Shown here: piece by piece, positions 17,674 to 25,377 of the stretch
How positions within the stretch are numbered: position 1 is the first letter of the stretch
How the letters are laid out: every line of letters starts with the position of its first letter
Source of the DNA: Halovivax gelatinilyticus
Lineage (GTDB): Archaea; Halobacteriota; Halobacteria; Halobacteriales; Natrialbaceae
Reading direction: 5' to 3'
DNA length: 64,000 bases
Assembly (NCBI RefSeq): GCF_024300625.1
Contig: NZ_CP101322.1
Location: forward strand, 1,563,992-1,627,991
Made by a program: the position numbers and the translations under genes
The notes under the pieces: generated by a model
What the model was told of the DNA's origin: nothing
The model's input: only the letters and a program-made list of their open reading frames with translations
Databases searched by the model: none

Positions 17674-18160
17674 CGGTGCGGTCCAACTCTGGAAACGGCT
17701 CGATGGCCAGGGCGTCTGCGTTTCCACTTACCTCATCGTAGAGAAGCCACTCGTCTTCTAGACGGCGGAATTCGAACACTCCGTAACTGAAAAAGTTACG
17801 TTCGGGGATGTCTAAAAACGCCCCCACCCACGTTCGATCATCGCTGTCGAGCACATCGTTTGGGACGGCCTCTTCATCGAGATCTTCTCTCGGCGTTCCG
17901 TCTGGTTCGTACCAGATCGTCCGTGGTCTACTGACGCTGTGTGATTCGTAGACTGCCAACTCAATTTCACCAAGTTCGATTGGCGAGTCAGGATGACAGA
18001 GCCCCTTCGCTGCTTCTATCTCGCCCTCGTTCAGCGCCTCGAAGAATTTTCTGAGGACGTCCGTCGGATCAGGTGGATCGTCCTCGAAGTAGCTAGAGCA
18101 ACCAGCGAAGCTGATAGTGCACACTGTCACACTGATCGTACAAAAATTTCGTCTGTTCAT
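17666..18160 (-). CDS. NTF2-like lipoprotein (first of cassette A)
   Basis: The 164-residue lipoprotein starts MNRRNFCTISVTVCTISFAGC. It has a twin arginine, a hydrophobic core and a lipobox Cys at 21, so it is probably exported folded by Tat and anchored by lipid. The mature domain has DVLRKFFEALNEGEIEAAKGLCHPDSPI and VFEFRRLEDEWLLYDEVSGNADAL, an NTF2-like fold. It is paralogous to the two genes downstream, with diverged middle portions. A strong TATA box (18191-18210) sits between it and the end of the Tat-protein gene, so the lipoprotein array has its own promoter. Confidence 0.85.
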   Translation of the reverse strand: MNRRNFCTISVTVCTISFAGCSSYFEDDPPDPTDVLRKFFEALNEGEIEAAKGLCHPDSPIELGEIELAVYESHSVSRPRTIWYEPDGTPREDLDEEAVPNDVLDSDDRTWVGAFLDIPERNFFSYGVFEFRRLEDEWLLYDEVSGNADALAIEPFPELDRTDA

Positions 18161-18190
18161 TTTGGGAGGGACTTACTAACTACTATGGAC

Positions 18191-18210
18191 AATGCCTATA
18201 TATTATTTAC
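18191..18210 (-). promoter_or_regulatory. Promoter of the lipoprotein array, cassette A
   Basis: The minus-strand sequence GTAAATAATATATAGGCATT overlaps the last codons of the Tat-protein gene and lies 31-50 bases before the first lipoprotein ATG. The same sequence is conserved in cassette B (23886-23905). Confidence 0.6.
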
Positions 18211-19276
18211 CCAATGTTTTCTCGTCCCAAAAATCGTCCGGGAGCGGACCAGTCAAGGACATTTCGACCGGGTACTGGTAGTGGAAGTCGTCATCGTCTA
18301 ATCGCGCAATCTCTGCGGCATCCAGGTCGAACCGTTCAGGGTGTGCGTTGACGGTTGCTCCGGCGTAGGCGGTCAATCCCTCGTGGATTTCTGGGAACTC
18401 GATCCCTCGCAGCCCGGCATTCAGCAGCCGATCTGAACTCACACGGGCTTCGATTCGCTCGCGGAACGAGCCGGCGTTCGCGGGCATGATAATTTCGAAC
18501 GTCCCGCCTGTGTACAATGCATACGGCTTTCCCAGCAGGTGGATTGTGTCACCAACGTTGATTTCGAGGGTTTCGTTGGGTTCAAGTTGGACGTCATACT
18601 TTGTCCACCAACTCGTCTGTCTACGGCCGCCCCAGTCCCATTGGCGTTCGTATCTCTCTGGCCAGTCGAAGACATCATCGAAGTATGATCCGAGGGCGTC
18701 AACAATGTCCTCAGCTTTATCGACGTATTCGTCCGCTTCAATCAGACGTAACCCAAAATCGATAACGTAGTCGCTGACGTTGTTCCCTTGTCCATCGTCG
18801 TATTCATCGTGGTACCCACCGATGTAGGCCGAATGATTAGATGCCTGCACGATTCCATCGGGATGTCCCTCGGCAGAACTCTCGTCCCAGGTAATCGCGT
18901 GCTCGGTGTACTCCACGTTTGATAGGAGATCACCGGAGTCGGAGTGGGTGATTGCATTTCCGTTCATCTCCAGTGTTATTCTATCCCACGGAAATTCTGT
19001 AACTTCATTGGCCGTAAATTGAACCACCGAGCTTGAAGCGTAGCCTTCCACGCTTCCGCCGTAATTATCGGTCGCTTCGTCACTGAACTCCCAGGTCCGG
19101 TTGATGTCACCGCCTCCACCGCCCGGTGGCGGATCGAACGGATTCCGGTCGTCCGTCCCCGCGTCGTCATCAGTTCCAGCCGAAACCGTCTGTGAGAGCA
19201 GACTCGCGCTCACGCCCGTCATCGCCGCAGTGTGGAGGAACTGCCGACGGGGCCGCTCGATCGTCGCCGGTCGCAT
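18203..19276 (-). CDS. Tat-exported protein of unknown family (cassette A)
   Basis: The 357-residue protein has a twin-arginine signal: ERPRRQFLHTAAMTGVSASLLSQTVSA, cleavage expected near residue 33. The mature start is low-complexity (DPPPGGGGGDINRTWEF). The remainder is acidic, tryptophan-rich and beta-rich, with GGYHDEYDDGQGNNVSDYVIDFGL, TSWWTKYDVQLEPNETLEINVGD and HYQYPVEMSLTGPLPDDFWD. I recognise no domain. The paralog at 23901-24989 is nearly identical at both ends and diverged in the middle. The ancestral start (ATG 19293, MGNDNP...) has been put out of frame by a 1-base deletion near the twin-arginine codons, so the ATG at 19276 is the usable start. Confidence 0.8.
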   Translation of the reverse strand: MRPATIERPRRQFLHTAAMTGVSASLLSQTVSAGTDDDAGTDDRNPFDPPPGGGGGDINRTWEFSDEATDNYGGSVEGYASSSVVQFTANEVTEFPWDRITLEMNGNAITHSDSGDLLSNVEYTEHAITWDESSAEGHPDGIVQASNHSAYIGGYHDEYDDGQGNNVSDYVIDFGLRLIEADEYVDKAEDIVDALGSYFDDVFDWPERYERQWDWGGRRQTSWWTKYDVQLEPNETLEINVGDTIHLLGKPYALYTGGTFEIIMPANAGSFRERIEARVSSDRLLNAGLRGIEFPEIHEGLTAYAGATVNAHPERFDLDAAEIARLDDDDFHYQYPVEMSLTGPLPDDFWDEKTLGK

Positions 19277-19314
19277 GGGTTATCATTTCCCATGAGACAG
19301 ACATTCACAACCAG

Positions 19315-19330
19315 CGCTATAAGTATTTGC
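19315..19330 (-). promoter_or_regulatory. TATA box upstream of the cassette A Tat protein
   Basis: The minus-strand reading GCAAATACTTATAGC has TATA at 19318-19323, about 25-30 bases before the ancestral ATG at 19293. In cassette B the same position reads GCAAACACTTGTGAC and no longer looks like a TATA box. Confidence 0.5.
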
Positions 19331-19542
19331 AAAATGATAATAATTAACTGTGGGGGTGAATATGGGGCACAATATTAGAATGTCTTGGGTCATTTCTTCG
19401 AAAGTGGTGGTCTTTCATCCGTTCGTTTTGGATATCGCCATCCACGCTCGCCGCCAACCACTCCGCAAACGCGATCGAAACGCGGTATCGATCCGCCAAT
19501 AGACGACGAAACGCCGACGACAACTCACCAAAAAACAGCCAC

Positions 19543-21327
19543 TCACTCGCTTCGCAGCCCACTCAGATCGAACTCGAACGCGGCGACGGGGACTTCGAGG
19601 TCGTGTTCGACGAGCACCTCGGGGTGCAGTTCGCCGATCACGCCCACGTCGGTGCCGTCGAGTACCACGCTCGCGGTCCGGCCCTCGATGAACGACGGGT
19701 GATCGATCGCCGGCGTCTCAAGCGAGACGTCGAACGCGCGGGCGAGCGCCTGCAGACGGGCCTTCGCGTCCTCGTAGGCGGCGTCGTGGCGGGCGAGCAC
19801 GGCCGCGACGCGGCGCGACTCGGCGATGCCCGTATTTTCAGACTCGTCGAGTTCGGCCACGAAGCCGACCTCGGCTAAGTCCTGCGGGTAGGCGCGGTGG
19901 GTGTTGTGCTCGAGCAGCGACAGCAGCGACGGGAGCGACCAGGTTCGCACGATGGCGAAGTCCTCGCTGTAGGGATTCTTGATCCCGGCCGGATCGCCGC
20001 CGCCGAGCACGTCCGTTCCGGGTTCGACGCCGCAGCGCTCGAAGTTGTCCGCCTCGCCGACGAGGTGGAAGTTGAGCATGTCCTCGAAGCCGAGCCCGAC
20101 GAGCGTCTCGCGGACGGCCCGTTCGACTCGGCTGCGCTCGTGGCGACCGCCCACGGTGCCGACGGACGGGTAGCGCGGTTCGAGGTCGTTGAAGCCGTAG
20201 GCGCGACCGAGGTCGTCGATCACGTCGAGCGGGTGGAGCACGTCGACGCGGTAGGGCGGGATCGTCACCGCGTAGGCGAGGTCGCCGTCGTCGGTCTCGA
20301 CCCGTGCTGCGTCCAGCCCGGCCCGCTCGGCCAGGTCGAGTATCTCTTCGGGATCCAGATCGATCCCCAGGACCGACTCGATCCGGGCGTGCGAGACCGT
20401 CTTTTCCCTCGTCGAGAGCGCCGGTCGGACGAGCGCCGGGACGTCCCCCTCGCCGGCGACGTCGCGCCCGCCGCCGGACTCGATCGCCTCGCTCGCGACC
20501 GCGGGATCGGCGTACTCGACGCGCACGTCCTCGATGGTGGCGCCGCGGGCGTCGAGCGCGTAGCAGATGATCGCACACATCCGGTCGATCGTCCACTGGT
20601 CGGTCCCCGTGAGTTCGACGAAGAGGTCGCGCGAGTCCGTCGACACCTCGGTCCGTCGGCCGTTGATCACCGGCGGGAACGAGAACAGCCCGATGTCGTC
20701 GTAGATCGCGGGCATGGCCTCGTAGTCGGCGACGACTGGCGCGTACTCCCGGCCCGTCGGGTGGTCTTCGAGCACGTCTCCGGGGGTCAGCTCCCGATCG
20801 GAGTCGAGCGGGACGAATCGCTCGCCGTCGGGCGCGACGCCCGTGTAGCGGATGGACGGATTCCCCTCGGTAGCCGGCGCCCCGCGAAGCATCGCGAGGT
20901 CGTGAATGCCGATGGCTCCTTTCACCCGGTTTCGTCCCATCGTCGCGTGGAGCTTCTCCTGGAGCTGGATGAGCGAGTCGAGCGCGTCGTCGTCCAGGTC
21001 GACGCCGCGGATCACGGCGCCGGTGACGAACGGTCGCTCGGCGGGGACGTCCTCGTCGACTTCGATCGTCCAGTCGGCCTCGGTCGTCGTCGGGACGTAG
21101 ACGCCCCGGTCCTCGCCGTACTGGTATCGAAGCGAGCGGGCGATTCCCTCGACCGAGAGTCGGTCGAGCCGGTCGGGGGCGAACTCGAGTTCGAAGTCGC
21201 CGTCTTCGGTTTCACCCTCGTACTCCAGTCCGAGCGCGAACAGGTCGTCGATCAGTTCGTCGTCTGCGACCTCGGTCGCGCCCGAGAGCGTCCGCAGCTC
21301 GTCGGGGTCGATGTCGACGGTCGGCAT
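19543..21327 (-). CDS. pheT: Phenylalanine--tRNA ligase beta subunit
   Basis: The 594-residue archaeal/eukaryal-type beta subunit of the heterotetrameric enzyme opens MPTVDIDPDELRTLSGA. It contains the B3/B4 tRNA-binding and editing region (RVKGAIGIHDLAMLRG, IYDDIGLFSFPPVINGRRTEVS) and the catalytic-like core with KNPYSEDFAIVRTWSLPSLLSLLEHN. It ends GELHPEVLVEHDLEVPVAAFEFDLSGL. Its ATG overlaps the pheS stop by one base (TGATG), so the two subunits are co-translated. The downstream boundary abuts the duplicated upstream region of cassette A. Confidence 0.97.
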   Translation of the reverse strand: MPTVDIDPDELRTLSGATEVADDELIDDLFALGLEYEGETEDGDFELEFAPDRLDRLSVEGIARSLRYQYGEDRGVYVPTTTEADWTIEVDEDVPAERPFVTGAVIRGVDLDDDALDSLIQLQEKLHATMGRNRVKGAIGIHDLAMLRGAPATEGNPSIRYTGVAPDGERFVPLDSDRELTPGDVLEDHPTGREYAPVVADYEAMPAIYDDIGLFSFPPVINGRRTEVSTDSRDLFVELTGTDQWTIDRMCAIICYALDARGATIEDVRVEYADPAVASEAIESGGGRDVAGEGDVPALVRPALSTREKTVSHARIESVLGIDLDPEEILDLAERAGLDAARVETDDGDLAYAVTIPPYRVDVLHPLDVIDDLGRAYGFNDLEPRYPSVGTVGGRHERSRVERAVRETLVGLGFEDMLNFHLVGEADNFERCGVEPGTDVLGGGDPAGIKNPYSEDFAIVRTWSLPSLLSLLEHNTHRAYPQDLAEVGFVAELDESENTGIAESRRVAAVLARHDAAYEDAKARLQALARAFDVSLETPAIDHPSFIEGRTASVVLDGTDVGVIGELHPEVLVEHDLEVPVAAFEFDLSGLRSE

Positions 21328-22886
21328 CAGTAGATCACCTCCGCGTTCCGCAGGAACTCGAGATCGGCCAGGCTCCCGTGCAGGTCGCGGATGTCCTCCG
21401 CTCCCGTGACGAGCATCGCCAGGCGCTCTAAGGCGAGTCCCCAGGCCATCACGTCGGCCTCGACGCCGAGCGGTTCCAACATTTCCTCGCGGAAGATGCC
21501 TGAGTTACCGATCTCGATCAGCTCGCCCGTCGTCGGGTGGGTGCCGAACAGCTCGAAGCTCGGCTCGGTGTAGGGGTTGTAGTGCGGTTTGAATTGAATG
21601 TCTTCGATTCCGAACTGGGCGTAGAACTCTTCGAACGTGCCCATCAGGTCCCGCACCGAGAGCTCGTCGGCCATCACCCAGCCCTCGATCTGGAAGAACT
21701 CGAGTAAGTGCGTGGCGTCGAGCGTGTCGTTCCGATAGGCCTTCTGGACGCTGAAAAATCGAGCCGGCGGCTCGATCTCTCCGATCGCCTCGCCGGAGAG
21801 GTGCCTGGTGGTGAGCGAGGTGGTGTGTCCGCGAAGCGCGAGCGCGCGGGCGAAATCTTCGTCCCACGGCGAGCGGTAGCCTTCGCCGTCCTCGCCGACG
21901 CCCTCGCGGTGGACCCGTTCGACGCGTTCGACGAGGTCTGCCGGGAGATCGTCGATGTGCGTCGGCTCTTCGATGGCGAATCGGTCCCAGTGGGTGCGCG
22001 CCGGGTGGTCCTGGGGCATGAAGAGGCAGTCGTTGATCCAGAAGTCCGCGTCGACGTGCGGGCCGTCCATCTCGGAGAATCCCATCCCGACGAGGACGTC
22101 TTTGACCCGCTCTGCGGTCCGCCGAAGCACGTGCATCCGCCCGCCGTGGATCGTCTCCGCGTCGGCTTCGACGTTGTACTCGGCGAACGCCGCGTCGCGC
22201 CAGTCGCCGCTCGTCAGCAGGTCGGGCGTCACCTGTCCGACCGTCTCGGCGGTTTCGACGCCGGCCATGAGTTCGGTCACGCCGGCCTCGGTGAGCGTCG
22301 CCGAGCGCACCGTCGTCTCGTCGCGCTCTATCAGGTCTCGGCGTTCGAGCTGCTCTAACGCGTCCGAATCGATATCGAGGTCGTCTGCGGCGACGCCGCT
22401 CGACGTTCCATCGTCCTCACCCGCGTCGTCCGCAGCCGCGGCGATCGTCGAAAGCGCGTTCGCCTCCGCGTCGACGGATGGGTCGGCGTCCGGGTTCGCC
22501 GAGAGTTCGCCGCTGTCGATCGCCCCGTAGCCCTTCCGGGCGTAGTTCGAGAGGGCGATGTCGACCTGCGGTCCCTCGAGCCCCGACGCGCCGATCACCC
22601 GCCCCATCTGGACTGGTTCGTCGGCTCCGCCGGCGTCGATGGCGGCCTCGTAGAGTCGCACCTCCGGGAGGCCGTCGGCCTCGTACTCGCGTCCTTCGTC
22701 GGTCAGTTCGACGGTTTCGTCGACGCGTTCTGATACGGCGACCAGCCCCTCTTCTTCGAGTGCGAACAGCGCACCCGTGACCGTCTCTGGGGGCAGGTCG
22801 GTCGCCGCGGCGATGGCGTCGACGGACTGTTCCTCGTCCGTACTCGCGGTCTCAAGGACCGCAACCTGTGCCTGTGGCAATTGCAT
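21327..22886 (-). CDS. pheS: Phenylalanine--tRNA ligase alpha subunit
   Basis: The 519-residue catalytic subunit has N-terminal winged-helix modules (about 1-200; DEEQSVDAIAAATDLPPETVTGALFALEEEGLV), an acidic halophilic insert near 130-160 and then the class II core. Motif 2 region is RFFSVQKAYRNDTLDATHLLEFFQIEGW, and motif 3 is VMAWGLALERLAML (about 485-498). FMPQDHPART marks the entry to the active site. It is first in the pheS-pheT operon. A weak TATA candidate (GCGCTAACTGAG) lies about 30 bases upstream. Confidence 0.97.
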   Translation of the reverse strand: MQLPQAQVAVLETASTDEEQSVDAIAAATDLPPETVTGALFALEEEGLVAVSERVDETVELTDEGREYEADGLPEVRLYEAAIDAGGADEPVQMGRVIGASGLEGPQVDIALSNYARKGYGAIDSGELSANPDADPSVDAEANALSTIAAAADDAGEDDGTSSGVAADDLDIDSDALEQLERRDLIERDETTVRSATLTEAGVTELMAGVETAETVGQVTPDLLTSGDWRDAAFAEYNVEADAETIHGGRMHVLRRTAERVKDVLVGMGFSEMDGPHVDADFWINDCLFMPQDHPARTHWDRFAIEEPTHIDDLPADLVERVERVHREGVGEDGEGYRSPWDEDFARALALRGHTTSLTTRHLSGEAIGEIEPPARFFSVQKAYRNDTLDATHLLEFFQIEGWVMADELSVRDLMGTFEEFYAQFGIEDIQFKPHYNPYTEPSFELFGTHPTTGELIEIGNSGIFREEMLEPLGVEADVMAWGLALERLAMLVTGAEDIRDLHGSLADLEFLRNAEVIY

Positions 22887-23178
22887 TCGCTTGTCTACTA
22901 CCGCGTCCGTCTCTCAGTTAGCGCTTCCGACTCGCCGACGGCGGTCGTCGGGAGGTCCCGATCGGTCGGTTTCATCCGGGGACGACCGGTGGGGTCGCCC
23001 CGGGTTCCACCGCGCCCGTCACCGGGCGCCAAAAAAGCCAGGTCCCGTCGTCGAACGCGGCGGCTCGTACGCGATACACCGACGGCGGGAATCGCTCGTC
23101 ATAGCTCAGACGGCGTCGAGTACCGACATAAGCCTTGCGACGGCCCCTCACTGCGCTGGGACCTTCCATCGGACGGGG
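22887..23178. other. Intergenic region upstream of pheS
   Basis: About 290 bases lie between pheS and the decayed end of cassette B. The open frames are arginine-rich and unlike haloarchaeal proteins. No RNA gene or strong inverted repeat was seen; a weak pheS promoter is possible near 22915-22925. Confidence 0.4.
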
Positions 23179-23391
23179 TCACACGCCGAACAGTCGCGAA
23201 AATACCTTCGACCCGGCGACCCGCTGATGCGTTCTGATGGCCACTCGTTCGATACCGGGTTCCGCCGCGACATCGTACGCGTTGAAGAACTCCGGCAGGT
23301 TGGGCGGGTCATCTTCGATGTAGTCGGTACAGTCACCGCTACCGAGGGTAAAGACGGACGCCGCGGACAGTCCGTACTCACGCCTCTTCAT
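23179..23391 (-). pseudogene. Truncated remnant of the third lipoprotein (cassette B)
   Basis: The 70-codon frame starts MKRREYGLSAASVFTLGSGDCTDYIEDDPPN, clearly related to MHRRTFGLFAASALTLGTAGCTDYFEDDPPD of cassette A. Homology fades after LPEFFNAYD, and the rest (ERVAIRTHQRVAGS) is unrelated. The lipobox is degraded (GDC instead of AGC) and the twin-arginine context has changed. It overlaps the preceding lipoprotein remnant by 14 bases. It is probably a non-functional fragment. Confidence 0.7.
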
Positions 23392-23854
23392 CGTCACGCT
23401 CTACATCGGGAAACGGCTCGGAGGTGAACGCGTCGACGTGTCCGTCTATTTCGTCGTAGACGAGCCACTTGTCATCCACTCGGCGCATCTCGAAGAGACC
23501 CGAGTGAGCCCGCGGCGACTCGATCGCAAAACCGGTGCTGAACCACTTTCGAGAGTCATCGGCCCGAACCTCTTCAGTAACGTTTCCATCTTGTTCCGGA
23601 TCAACGTGAGTAACAGGGTCGAGTCTAATATCTCAGTTTTCATACAGTCCCAGATCGACCGTGTCAAAATCGACTGGCGAGTCGGGATGCAGTAGCTCCT
23701 CGACAGTCTCGTGATCCCCTTCGAAGAGGGCTTCGAAGAACTCTCTGAGGACGTCTGGCGGGTCGGATGGATCGTCTTCGAAGTAGCTAGAGCAACCTGC
23801 GAAGCTGATAGTACACACTGACACACCGATCGTGCAAAAATTCCGTCTGTTCAT
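23378..23854 (-). pseudogene. Chimeric NTF2-like lipoprotein with internal stop (cassette B)
   Basis: The ATG at 23854 opens MNRRNFCTIGVSVCTISFAGC (lipobox Cys 21), like the first lipoprotein of cassette A. After 73 codons a TGA occurs at 23635-23633 (GLYEN-stop). The same frame continues DIRLDPVTHVDPEQDG, RKWFSTGFAIESPRAHS and FEMRRVDDKWLVYDEIDGHVDAF to a stop at 23378, matching the second lipoprotein of cassette A. At the stop, the paralog has TGG (Trp in YESWDIRL). The gene is thus a first/second-lipoprotein fusion of 158 codons that later acquired a nonsense mutation. Confidence 0.88.
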
Positions 23855-23885
23855 TTCGGGAGGATCTTACTGACTACCATGGGCA

Positions 23886-23905
23886 ATACCTATATATTAT
23901 TTACC
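23886..23905 (-). promoter_or_regulatory. Promoter of the lipoprotein remnant, cassette B
   Basis: The minus-strand sequence GTAAATAATATATAGGTATT is conserved with 18191-18210 and lies 32-51 bases before the lipoprotein ATG. The promoter survives although the gene is broken. Confidence 0.55.
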
Positions 23906-24989
23906 CAACGTGTTTATCGTCCCAAAAATCGTCCGGAAGCGGACCGGTCAACGACATTTCGACCGGGTACTGGTAATGGAAGTCGTCATCGTCTAATTGC
24001 GCAATCTCTGCGGCATCCAGGTCGAACCGTTCAGGGTGTGCGTTGACGGTGGCTCCGGCGTAGGCGGTCAGTCCCTCGTGGATTTCGGGGAACTCGATCC
24101 CGCGCGTTCCGGCACGCAGTAGTCGATCCGAACTCACACGGGCTTCGATTCGCTCGCGAAACGAGCCGGCGTTCGCGGGCATGATGATCTCGAACGCTCC
24201 ACCCATGTGCAGCGCACCCGGTTTACCCCACAGGTCGACCACGTCACCGACGTTGATCTCAAGTGTTTCGTTAGGTTCGAGCTTTACCTCGTACTTCGTC
24301 CACCAGCTGGTCTGTTTCCGTCCGTCCCAGTCCCAGTCGCGTTCGTAGGTTTCTGGTGGTTCGAAGTAGTCATCGTAAATTGATCCGAGTGCATCAACGA
24401 TCGTCTCAGCGTGATCAACATACGCGTCGGCACCGATCTGACTCAAGCCGAAATCGATCACGTAGTCGCTGACGTTGTTGCCTTCGCCGTCGTCGTACTC
24501 GTCGTGATAGCCACCGATCCAGTCGGAATCTGGTGATGCGTGTATGAGCCCCTCTTGTGGTCCGGCAGCGGAATCATCGTCCCAGGAGATCGCGTGTCCG
24601 GTTCGCTCTACATTGGGTAACAGCACGCCAGTGTCGGAGTGAGTGATTGCGTTTCCGTTAATTTCGAGAGAAATTATGTCCCAGTCTTTGTTTTTCCTCC
24701 CATCTGCAGTAAACTGAACTACCGAACTCGACGCGTACCCTTCCACGCTTCCGCCGTAGTTGTCGGTCGCTTCGTCACTGAACTCCCAGGTCCGGTTGAT
24801 GTCACCGCCTCCGCCGCCCGGTGGCGGATCGAACGGATTCCGATTGTCTGTCCCTGCGCCGTCATCGTCTCCGGCCGAAACCGTCTGCGAGAGCAGACCC
24901 GCACTCACGCCCGTCATCGCCGCAGTTTGGAGGAACTGCCGACGCGGGCGGCTCGATCGTCGTCGGTCGTATGGGTTGTCATTTCCCAT
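23901..24989 (-). CDS. Tat-exported protein of unknown family (cassette B)
   Basis: The 362-residue paralog of 18203-19276 starts at MGNDNPYDRRRSSRPRRQFLQTAAMTG; the twin-arginine signal is intact and in frame with this ATG. The mature protein has the same glycine/proline-rich start and the conserved blocks GGYHDEYDDGEGNNVSDYVIDFGL, TSWWTKYEVKLEPNETLEINVGD and VEMSLTGPLPDDFWD. The central part differs clearly from copy A. The TATA region of copy A is not conserved here, so expression may be reduced. Function unknown; no recognised domain. Confidence 0.8.
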   Translation of the reverse strand: MGNDNPYDRRRSSRPRRQFLQTAAMTGVSAGLLSQTVSAGDDDGAGTDNRNPFDPPPGGGGGDINRTWEFSDEATDNYGGSVEGYASSSVVQFTADGRKNKDWDIISLEINGNAITHSDTGVLLPNVERTGHAISWDDDSAAGPQEGLIHASPDSDWIGGYHDEYDDGEGNNVSDYVIDFGLSQIGADAYVDHAETIVDALGSIYDDYFEPPETYERDWDWDGRKQTSWWTKYEVKLEPNETLEINVGDVVDLWGKPGALHMGGAFEIIMPANAGSFRERIEARVSSDRLLRAGTRGIEFPEIHEGLTAYAGATVNAHPERFDLDAAEIAQLDDDDFHYQYPVEMSLTGPLPDDFWDDKHVG

Positions 24990-25195
24990 GAGACAGACAT
25001 TCACAACCAGCGTCACAAGTGTTTGCAAAATGATAATAAATAACTGTATATGTGAATGTGGGACACAATATTAGAATGTCCTGATTCTTTTCTTCGAAAG
25101 TAGCGTCTTTTCAACCATTTGTTTTGGACATCGCCACTCACTTCCTGTGTCAATTACTCCGCGAACGCGATCGAAACGTAGTATCGAACCGGCAA

Positions 25196-25377
25196 CCGGA
25201 TACTGATACACCAGGAGAGGCGGCTTCTCAGTCTCGGCGTGAGTACCGATACCCTCCTCTACGCTTCGGCCGGAGTCTGGGGCACCATTGACGGAGATCG
25301 ACCGATGGTAGCACGCCGGAACGGGGCGACGGTAACATTCGGAACGTTTTCGACGCGAGTGCCCGTGCGTCCACGGG
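25196..25377. other. Intergenic region before the methyltransferase
   Basis: This unique sequence lies between the end of duplication copy B and the methyltransferase start. No clear TATA box, RNA gene or protein-like frame was found. Confidence 0.35.

Larger units (their letters stand above)
16729..19505. repeat. Segmental duplication, copy A (Tat protein + lipoprotein array)
   Basis: This segment, from the lipoprotein remnant through the upstream region to about 19505, is paralogous and in the same orientation as 23179-25195. Homology is visible in the genes, in the internal promoter and in about 200 bases upstream (shared blocks such as CACAATATTAGAATGTC and AACGCGATCGAAACG). Copy A keeps three lipoprotein genes, copy B fewer. 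Confidence 0.85.
23179..25195. repeat. Segmental duplication, copy B
   Basis: This is the second copy of the Tat-protein/lipoprotein segment, in direct orientation to 16729-19505, with pheS-pheT between them. It is shorter because two lipoprotein genes have fused into one and the third is truncated. Upstream similarity extends to about 25195. Confidence 0.85.

Noticed and set aside
22887-23178. Small protein or RNA gene upstream of pheS
   Set aside because: Translations are Arg-rich and lack acidic composition. No tRNA arms or conserved RNA pattern could be found by eye.
23633-23635. TGA recoding (selenocysteine or similar) in the cassette B lipoprotein
   Set aside because: The paralog has Trp TGG at the same position, and a single G-to-A change explains the stop. 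No selenocysteine machinery or recoding element is seen.
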